Of a stretch of DNA of 11,304 bases, positions 6,602 to 11,304 are shown one piece after another. How positions within the stretch are numbered: the stretch's first letter is position 1; each line of letters opens with the position of its first letter. The notes under the pieces are model-generated. The model was given only the letters and a program-made list of their open reading frames with translations, had not been told where the DNA came from and did no database searches. The position numbers and the translations under genes are program-made. Origin of the DNA: Candidatus Kerfeldbacteria bacterium (GTDB taxonomy: Bacteria > Patescibacteriota > Patescibacteriia > UBA9570); NCBI GenBank assembly GCA_003512175.1, contig DOSP01000079.1, positions 499 to 11,802 of the forward strand, read 5' to 3'.

Positions 6602-6689
6602 GCCGCATTCCCTTCGCTGGCATTATCCAGATCAGGTGTGTAAGGGTATTTCTCAGTCCTTCGACAAGCTCAGGACACCCCTATACAGC
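6602..6689 (-). promoter_or_regulatory. TPP riboswitch (THI element)
   Basis: The minus strand carries the conserved THI-box: GGGGTG (6681-6676), CTGAGA (6656-6651) followed by AATACCC, CACCTGAT (6638-6631), CTGGATAATGCCAG (6630-6617) and CGAAGGGA (6616-6609). P1 is a 7-bp stem, GCTGTAT (6689-6683) with ATGCGGC (6608-6602), two of the pairs being G-U. P3 is GTCCT/AGGAC around a short inner arm. It binds thiamine pyrophosphate and works at the level of transcription through the terminator just downstream. It controls thiB, thiP, thiQ and probably the GAF-ANTAR gene. Confidence 0.97.
6656..6676. repeat. Palindromic element forming the P3 arm of the riboswitch
   Basis: The plus strand reads CTTCGACAAGCTCAGGAC inside 6656-6676. 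I recall near-identical short palindromes dispersed in many bacterial genomes. Here it makes up the variable P3 arm of the TPP aptamer. Only one copy is in this window, so its repeat status cannot be shown here. Confidence 0.35.
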
Positions 6690-6695
6690 AGATCT

Positions 6696-6724
6696 AGTCT
6701 AGCAGATATGATATACTCTGACCA
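6696..6724 (-). promoter_or_regulatory. Promoter of the thiBPQ operon
   Basis: On the minus strand TGC-TAGACT has its -10 at 6701-6696 (4 of 6 plus an upstream TG), with TGGTCA at 6724-6719 (4 of 6) as the -35 and 17 bases between. A start six bases after the -10 falls on G6689, the first base of riboswitch P1. The -35 overlaps the start codon of the divergent gene, so the two promoters may interfere. Confidence 0.5.
6709..6717 (+). promoter_or_regulatory. Extended -10 promoter of the leaderless gene at 6724
   Basis: TGA-TATACT with the -10 at 6712-6717, then six bases and ATG 6724. The +1 would be the A of the start codon, so the mRNA has no leader. No clear -35 is present, as is usual for an extended -10. 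Confidence 0.65.
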
Positions 6725-7194
6725 TGCCATTCTACCCGAAGCCCTATGAGTGCTCAGAGTGCAGTGCCTATCCTGATGCAGCGTTCAATATCTTTACGCC
6801 AGCCAACGACTGGATCATGACCTTTCCAGAACAGCATTTGTTTCACGTCCATTTTGGTGAACCTACTTTTCCGGAAGCCATGAATACAGCGCAAGCTGAA
6901 TTTTTAGCTGATTACTACGTTCACACTATTCAAGCACACTCTCAGGTACCATTCTACTTCATTCTCGATATGGAGCGTATCGATAACAGTGAACTTGTTT
7001 CCCATCGGGCTAAACAAATTTATCGTATCTTGCTTGAGCATCCGCAATTGGTCTCCGGAGCAGTGTATGGTGCCACTACGGATATGCAGGCGATTATTCA
7101 ATTACTCAGTGACGAAGCCGATAAGCCGGTCCATTTGGTCAAAACCAAACAAGAAGCTGATCAACTGCATCAACGCTGGTTATTGACCCAGTAA
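6724..7194 (+). CDS. Hypothetical protein, 156 aa, possible SpoIIAA/STAS-like fold
   Basis: I do not recognise a named family. The protein is soluble, without signal or membrane segments. Near its N-terminus is Cys10-x2-Cys13 (YECSEC). The rest alternates beta strands and helices: FHVHFGEPTF, a helix FPEAMNTAQAEFLADYYV, strand FYFILDMERI (77-86 or so), helix ELVSHRAKQIYRILLEH, strand SGAVYGATTD, helix, strand KPVHLVKT, and a final helix QEADQLHQRWL. That order (a short strand ending in D, a helix, a hydrophobic strand, and a helix-strand-helix end) resembles SpoIIAA/STAS-like proteins found in uncultured bacteria; this is a weak structural inference. It is probably leaderless. It converges on the next minus-strand gene, with their ends overlapping by 15 bases and no terminator between. 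Confidence 0.8.
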   Translation: MPFYPKPYECSECSAYPDAAFNIFTPANDWIMTFPEQHLFHVHFGEPTFPEAMNTAQAEFLADYYVHTIQAHSQVPFYFILDMERIDNSELVSHRAKQIYRILLEHPQLVSGAVYGATTDMQAIIQLLSDEADKPVHLVKTKQEADQLHQRWLLTQ

Positions 7195-8871
7195 CGCCCC
7201 AACGGCGGCATCGGTATTAGAACCAAGCATTTGGCCGATTTCGGTTGCCCGTTCCAGTTGTTCACGATTTAAGTCGGAAGGATCATTATTATATCGTTCA
7301 AGTGCCGAATCGACGGCTTTTTGCCAGGCATCGCCAACACCGTCCATTGGGTCAGTATCACCACAACCAAGCGCCATACATTTTTGAGCTTCCTTCAAAA
7401 AATCTTTTAAGGTCTCTTCCGTTGGATTTTCTTCAAATTTTTTCCTAGCTTCATCCATTTGTTTTTCCACCTTGCGTTTCAGTTCTTCAATATCTATCGT
7501 ATCATCTGGTTCCGGCGGAGGTGGTGGTAGTGGTGGGGGATCATCATCAATCACATCACCCGTACCCAACCGTTGAGCATTGTGTCCCTCATCGTACTCG
7601 GCTTCATCGTATGATTCATCTAGGTCTTCAATATCGACCTCACCAGAAGTAATATCACCAATGTCATAATCATAATTGTCATAGGAGCCTGCTAAGTCAG
7701 AATCAAGGCTAATAGTTTTTGGAACAAAACGTAAGCAGGTAGTACTCAGTGTTAGGGTTTCATCGGTGAGGTTTGTAATGGTGACGTCCAACGATGTGAA
7801 CGAACCGGTCGATGTGGCTTGCACGATAACCTGATTTTTCTTGGCAGCATCATATAATGATGGTTGGGCAATTTCCGTTGCAGACGCCGTTCTGGTCGCA
7901 ATCACAATGATGCCGCCTGCTATTAATCCAGTGCCAATCAGCACCCCACCAATCGAAAGTGGTTTTGGTCCCCAGTGAAGTACCAAAGCCAGGAGGCTGA
8001 TAATAGTCAGTACGCCGCCTGTGACCGCTACGCCCGCTGCCACAGGATTTGAAATGTCGGCTTGGATAGCAGGAAGTAATCCAGCGTACTGGACTAATTC
8101 CACACTGGAAATTCCTTCAGTCTCTGTTTGTGCATCGCTGGTTGGTGTAGTGGATTCAGTCACACCATCTAATTCAGATGATGGTCTCAGTGCGGTACTC
8201 GTTGACCAAATTTCTCCCTGAGCTGCACTGACCGCACTGAAATCTTGGGCCGATTGAATGGTCTGACACAATCCCTCACCTTGCAACTGATCAAGCGTGC
8301 CGGCCAAATAATACTCTTCACCCACATTAGGTACACTGCGCCCGCCATCTAAACAATACGCCCGCACACGAACGGATTTGGTGCTGTGTGGGGCAACGGT
8401 TACTGTGGGCGAGCCGGTAGCAGTGCTGGAAAAGGCTTGCAAGAAATCGTAGGCAGCAATGGTATCGTAGGTGGCTTGAGCTTCGGCCCGCAGCGCTTCA
8501 GCATCAGCCCCGTTCTCGATATAACAATTGGCCAGATCGATGTTGATTTGGGCCAAATCTAAATAGGCTTCCTGGGCATACGGTGCCATGAATTCATTGG
8601 CTTGTCGCAGCATCTCGTCGAGACCAGCCAAATCTTCATTCGAAACGCCCAAGTTTTGCTGGAATACTTCCGGAAGATTCAGCTCAGCGATGTTGATATC
8701 TTGGCTGGCCACGGTTGGTAAATACAGCCGCGCCTCGTCAGATTGAGCTTTATAGACGTCATAACACTGGCTGCGTAATTCAGCCAGGGTTGTTTCGGTA
8801 TCTGCCATGGCCGGCCAGGCACTGATGATGCTCACTCCGATGAGAGGCCAACAAAGGAACCTCCTAAACAT
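7180..8871 (-). CDS. Large secreted or membrane-anchored protein of unknown function, 563 aa
   Basis: I recognise no family. In order: a signal peptide (residues 1-23, ending in PAMA); a helical Asp/Glu/Ala-rich segment with paired cysteines (Cys36, Cys116); a beta-like segment with cysteines 173 and 202; a Ser/Thr-rich linker (222-255); two membrane segments (about 277-299 and 306-326) joined by WGPKP; a beta-rich segment (347-385) containing DVTITNLTDETLTL; a very acidic linker (about 388-460) with repeated Asp-Tyr and a poly-Pro run PPPLPPPPPEP; a coiled-coil-like stretch (461-497); and a helical end with Cys498 and Cys503. The two helices form a hairpin, so both halves probably face the outside. 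ATG 8871 is chosen because it opens the signal peptide and lies six bases after TATACT; a longer frame to 8967 would overlap mutM. Confidence 0.88.
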   Translation of the reverse strand: MFRRFLCWPLIGVSIISAWPAMADTETTLAELRSQCYDVYKAQSDEARLYLPTVASQDINIAELNLPEVFQQNLGVSNEDLAGLDEMLRQANEFMAPYAQEAYLDLAQINIDLANCYIENGADAEALRAEAQATYDTIAAYDFLQAFSSTATGSPTVTVAPHSTKSVRVRAYCLDGGRSVPNVGEEYYLAGTLDQLQGEGLCQTIQSAQDFSAVSAAQGEIWSTSTALRPSSELDGVTESTTPTSDAQTETEGISSVELVQYAGLLPAIQADISNPVAAGVAVTGGVLTIISLLALVLHWGPKPLSIGGVLIGTGLIAGGIIVIATRTASATEIAQPSLYDAAKKNQVIVQATSTGSFTSLDVTITNLTDETLTLSTTCLRFVPKTISLDSDLAGSYDNYDYDIGDITSGEVDIEDLDESYDEAEYDEGHNAQRLGTGDVIDDDPPPLPPPPPEPDDTIDIEELKRKVEKQMDEARKKFEENPTEETLKDFLKEAQKCMALGCGDTDPMDGVGDAWQKAVDSALERYNNDPSDLNREQLERATEIGQMLGSNTDAAVGALLGQ

Positions 8872-8877
8872 GTAGTC

Positions 8878-8883
8878 AGTATA
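8878..8883 (-). promoter_or_regulatory. -10 box of the leaderless 563-aa gene
   Basis: On the minus strand TATACT-GACTAC-ATG: the -10 is at 8883-8878 and the ATG at 8871. It fits wholly within the 14-base gap after the mutM stop. The TG extension is absent and no good -35 is visible, so some transcription may also come through mutM. Confidence 0.55.
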
Positions 8884-8885
8884 GC

Positions 8886-9752
8886 TTATTTTTGGCAGTT
8901 CGTACAGTAGTGCGTGCCGCGGCCGGCGCAACGAGTTTTTTTTATTCGGCCGTGACAACGCCGACATGGTTCACCGGTCCAGCCATAGACTTTTCGTTTT
9001 TCCCAATAGGAACCAAGTTGTCCATCGATTTTGTAATAGTGGCTAAATGATGTGCCGCCTAAACGAATGGCTTCTCGTAAAATCGTTTTGCAGGCAGCAT
9101 GAATATTTTTTTGTTCAATCGTCGTTAAATTATCAACCGTGCGCATTGGCTTCACTTTGGCGAGCCAGCAGATATCGTCGGCATAAATATTCCCAATACC
9201 GGCAATCAGTGATTGGTTTAACAAAACCGCTTTGATGGATGTACTGCCGTGCCGTTTGAGTTGTTCGTTAAAATACGCAAAGGTAAAACGCTTGTCCAGC
9301 GGTTCGACCCCTAGTTTTTTTTCTAGAAAATATTGCTCCAGAGCGTGATCACTATACAATTCTACGTAACCAAACTTTCTCATATCCTGAAAGTAAAGCG
9401 TACTTCCGTCGGTAAATTGAAATTCCACCCTAGTGTGTGTATTGGGAATTGTAATTTGTTCTTTTTTCATGGTATGACCACCTAAAAATTTTGGCGTAGT
9501 TTTTTTGTATAGTAACTGTCCAGTCATTTTCAGGTGAACAACAAAATTGTACTTGGACGAGAGATGTAGCACGAGCCATTTCGCTCGACGACTGACAGAG
9601 CTTATTTTCTTGCCAATAACGAATCGTTTCAGTTCCGCTGGGTTACCCTTGAACTTTTTGTGTTCGTATACCACAACACTACGAATGGTTTTGCCAACGA
9701 CATATTTTTTTAAGCCGCGGGCCAGGGTTTCAACCTCAGGTAATTCCGGCAT
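8886..9752 (-). CDS. mutM: Formamidopyrimidine-DNA glycosylase (8-oxoguanine repair)
   Basis: Removes oxidised purines such as 8-oxoguanine and nicks the abasic site; base-excision repair in the cytosol. The 288 residues show the family layout: after removal of Met1 the catalytic Pro2 leads PELPEVE; Lys58 is in RRAKWLVLHL; HLKMTGQL (73-80); DMRKFG (123-128); the helix-two-turn-helix segment GIGNIYADDICW (185-196), where bacterial Fpg usually has Ala-Ser/Asp-Glu; and a C-terminal zinc finger with Cys263-x2-Cys266, Cys283-x2-Cys286 and Arg278 in GRGTHYC. All catalytic and zinc residues are present, so it should be active. The gene is richer in A and Lys than its neighbours and carries five A-runs of 7-8 bases. 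Transcribed from a leaderless extended -10 promoter, divergent from the GEVED gene. Confidence 0.97.
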   Translation of the reverse strand: MPELPEVETLARGLKKYVVGKTIRSVVVYEHKKFKGNPAELKRFVIGKKISSVSRRAKWLVLHLSSKYNFVVHLKMTGQLLYKKTTPKFLGGHTMKKEQITIPNTHTRVEFQFTDGSTLYFQDMRKFGYVELYSDHALEQYFLEKKLGVEPLDKRFTFAYFNEQLKRHGSTSIKAVLLNQSLIAGIGNIYADDICWLAKVKPMRTVDNLTTIEQKNIHAACKTILREAIRLGGTSFSHYYKIDGQLGSYWEKRKVYGWTGEPCRRCHGRIKKTRCAGRGTHYCTNCQK

Positions 9753-9758
9753 AGACGC

Positions 9759-9767
9759 AGTATAGCA
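9759..9767 (-). promoter_or_regulatory. Extended -10 promoter of mutM (leaderless)
   Basis: On the minus strand TGC-TATACT with the -10 at 9764-9759, then GCGTCT and ATG 9752. The start would be the A of ATG. The 32-base gap to the divergent gene at 9785 must hold both promoters. Confidence 0.65.
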
Positions 9768-9784
9768 TAGCGGTGTAGAATGAA

Positions 9785-11212
9785 ATGACTATGATTACAA
9801 AACGATTATTTACTGTAGTAGGCCTTTTAATACTAGCTTTCCCCACCTGGGCGGGCACGCGATACGATTACGGCGATGCGCCAGATGGAGCTTCCACCTC
9901 CTATGGTAATGGTACCACTGGAGCGTTTCCAAGTGAGGAAACTTCAAACGGAGCGCGCATGGCAACGACTGATGAAGTATGGTTAGGAAAAAAAGTGAAC
10001 AAGGAGACTGATTCCCGACAGGTGGACCGAGATGAATTTGATGATGGGGTAGATCTAAAATTAACATCCTGCAAGACCAGTAAAGCTGTATTTCTGGTAC
10101 ACGTGGCAAATCCTGGTGAACTATCTGGTACCGCTTATTTGAATTTATTTGCTGATTGGGACAAGAGTGGTGAGTGGTCTGGAGCAGACGACTGTGCAGC
10201 GGAATGGGCAGTGCGCAACTTTCCCGTGGAGTTAAGTGCTCAGACTGAAACTATTGCTGCTTATGTTCCAGCATTTATGGCGGGCAAGAATGTGAAAAAC
10301 ATTTGGTTTCGAGCTGTCGTCACCAAGGATCAACGCCTGTATGATGAAACTGGTGCTGGTAGCTTCACCAGCGGCGAGGTAGAGGACTATGGTCCAGCTG
10401 TACCGGGTGATGGCGGCAAATACGGTGTGGTATGTGAACCGGAGCCGTTGATCATTCAACACGGTGAGGCGGGCAAGTTAACCATTGTAGAAAAGCCTGG
10501 CACGAAAGCATTTTCTTCAGTAGACTTTCCAAATTCTTCTGATCCGAATGGTGATGGGGTGTACCAAGATAAATCAAAAAAAATCTCTATTTCTGGACCG
10601 GATGCGGTGACTATAAAATCCAAGAAAAAACATGTTGCAACCGTTGAAAAAGTATCCGTAGAGGTTTCTGTGCGTTATCCCGATGGTACCCGCATCATTA
10701 AAACCTGTCCGGTGGTTATTGTGCATGATTCACTCGTCGCTAATGAGCAAGACAGCCATGATTATACACTCACCGAATTTGATCCCAGCCGAGTCTATTT
10801 TACGGATGTAAGTACTGATACCACAGTGATGCGTGGTGTATTAAGTCCGCGTGAGACCATTGCCACCGAATTGATCTCACTACAGCTGAGTGGATTTGAA
10901 GTACCCCTGACTGTGCAGTATCCAGAACTACCAGATCCAGTGACGATCGACCTCGATATTAATGGTGAAGGTTGGCCGACTGATTGGAGTTGTGAGATTA
11001 TCACTGAATCATCGGGCAACAAAACGAAACGCTGTGAAGGGACCAATACGTTCATCACGAGTGAAAGCACGTTCGACATCTATTTTCACTCGGACGAAAC
11101 CACGAAACTCAATTCAACGATCACGAGTATAGAAACTCCCGAGCAGCTGCACATGCACTTGTTAACGGCTGACGGTGAGACGTTAGCTGTGGACATGCCT
11201 TTGGGAGAATAA
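9785..11212 (+). CDS. Secreted GEVED-domain protein, 475 aa
   Basis: An exported protein with a signal peptide (residues 1-23, ending in TWA). The first 205 residues are a GEVED domain: YDYGDAPDG (27-35), EFDDGVD (84-90), FADWDKSGEW (122-131) and the name-giving GEVEDYG (197-203). This domain is common in bacterial surface proteins and often adhesive or structural; no enzymatic residues are evident. The rest (206-475) is beta-rich with regularly spaced cysteines (217, 308, 403, 417), suggesting further immunoglobulin-like modules held by disulfides. There is no C-terminal anchor, so it may be released or bind another partner. ATG 9785 is followed by a second ATG at 9791; TAGAAT at 9776-9781 lies nine bases before the second, so either could be used. 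It has no Shine-Dalgarno. Confidence 0.88.
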   Translation: MTMITKRLFTVVGLLILAFPTWAGTRYDYGDAPDGASTSYGNGTTGAFPSEETSNGARMATTDEVWLGKKVNKETDSRQVDRDEFDDGVDLKLTSCKTSKAVFLVHVANPGELSGTAYLNLFADWDKSGEWSGADDCAAEWAVRNFPVELSAQTETIAAYVPAFMAGKNVKNIWFRAVVTKDQRLYDETGAGSFTSGEVEDYGPAVPGDGGKYGVVCEPEPLIIQHGEAGKLTIVEKPGTKAFSSVDFPNSSDPNGDGVYQDKSKKISISGPDAVTIKSKKKHVATVEKVSVEVSVRYPDGTRIIKTCPVVIVHDSLVANEQDSHDYTLTEFDPSRVYFTDVSTDTTVMRGVLSPRETIATELISLQLSGFEVPLTVQYPELPDPVTIDLDINGEGWPTDWSCEIITESSGNKTKRCEGTNTFITSESTFDIYFHSDETTKLNSTITSIETPEQLHMHLLTADGETLAVDMPLGE

Positions 11213-11216
11213 CAAT

Positions 11217-11262
11217 GACAAAGCCCAGGTCCGCATGACGATAGCGGGTGGCTGGGCTTGTC
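11217..11262 (+). terminator. Stem-loop after the GEVED gene (possible terminator)
   Basis: GACAAAGCCCAG (11217-11228) pairs with CTGGGCTTGTC (11252-11262) with one bulged A, and CCGC/GCGG pair inside. It starts five bases after the stop codon, where a terminator is expected, but there is no T-run after it, so an intrinsic terminator is not proven. The remaining 42 bases to the window end are GC-rich with no gene I can support. Confidence 0.42.
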
Positions 11263-11304
11263 CTCCTTGATTGTGTCTACTCGCTACGGCCGATGCCCGC
11301 CCCT

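Noticed and set aside
8872..8967. Longer N-terminus for the 563-aa secreted protein
   Set aside because: The extension overlaps the mutM zinc-finger coding region and would place the signal peptide 32 residues inside the protein. TATACT before ATG 8871 supports the shorter form.
9785..9799. Similarity of the start ATGACTATGATTAC to the beginning of lacZ (vector contamination)
   Set aside because: Only the first few codons are alike; the protein continues as a signal peptide and GEVED domain in native context.
11263..11304. 3' end of a convergent minus-strand gene (a short frame ending in TAG at 11279-11277)
   Set aside because: Only eight codons are visible before the window edge, which is not enough to separate a gene from chance.
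1..11304. CRISPR arrays, tRNA or rRNA genes, insertion sequences
   Set aside because: No regularly spaced repeats, no tRNA- or rRNA-like segments and no transposase or integrase motifs were seen on either strand.

Overview
The window (about 11.3 kb, moderate GC) carries twelve protein-coding genes and reads as a chromosomal segment of a bacterium with a reduced, Gram-positive-like style of gene organisation. Several features would fit a member of Patescibacteria/CPR or a similar uncultured lineage: almost no Shine-Dalgarno sequences, several apparently leaderless genes, scavenging of thiamine rather than visible synthesis, a DUF6580 membrane protein and large secreted proteins of unknown function. 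The phylum is an inference; nothing here proves it. All twelve genes end in TAA (8) or TAG (4), none in TGA.

Layout. Bases 1-1359 (plus strand) hold the 3' part of a DUF6580/ECF-S-like membrane protein, an unrecognised 193-aa protein and a small DUF1858 redox-type protein. A perfect palindrome at 1358-1415 acts as a two-way terminator between this group and the convergent glnA. Bases 1414-6724 (minus strand) form the most informative part. Read from the promoter it runs: promoter, TPP riboswitch with a transcription terminator, thiB, thiP, thiQ, a GAF-ANTAR RNA-binding antiterminator gene, then a second promoter, a structured leader and glnA. Bases 6724-7194 hold a small leaderless plus-strand gene. 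Bases 7180-9752 (minus) hold mutM followed by a large secreted/membrane protein. Bases 9785-11212 (plus) hold a secreted GEVED-domain protein, with a hairpin after it.

The most interesting system is the thiBPQ-ANTAR-glnA block. The 84-nt glnA leader can form two small stem-loops, each with a six-base loop. The 3' arm of the second is shared with a terminator hairpin ending in six T just before glnA. This is the architecture recognised by ANTAR proteins, and a GAF-ANTAR gene ends immediately upstream. The ANTAR gene lies in the operon controlled by the TPP riboswitch, so thiamine status could set the amount of the protein that permits glutamine synthetase transcription. The encoded glutamine synthetase has Phe where the adenylylated Tyr of enterobacterial GlnA sits, so control by attenuation may replace control by adenylylation.

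A second regularity is promoter geometry. Five start sites share a TATACT-like -10 box (four of five with an upstream TG) exactly six bases before the inferred +1. In three of them +1 is the A of the ATG (leaderless genes). In the other two it is the first base of the structured leader (ANTAR stem 1, riboswitch P1).
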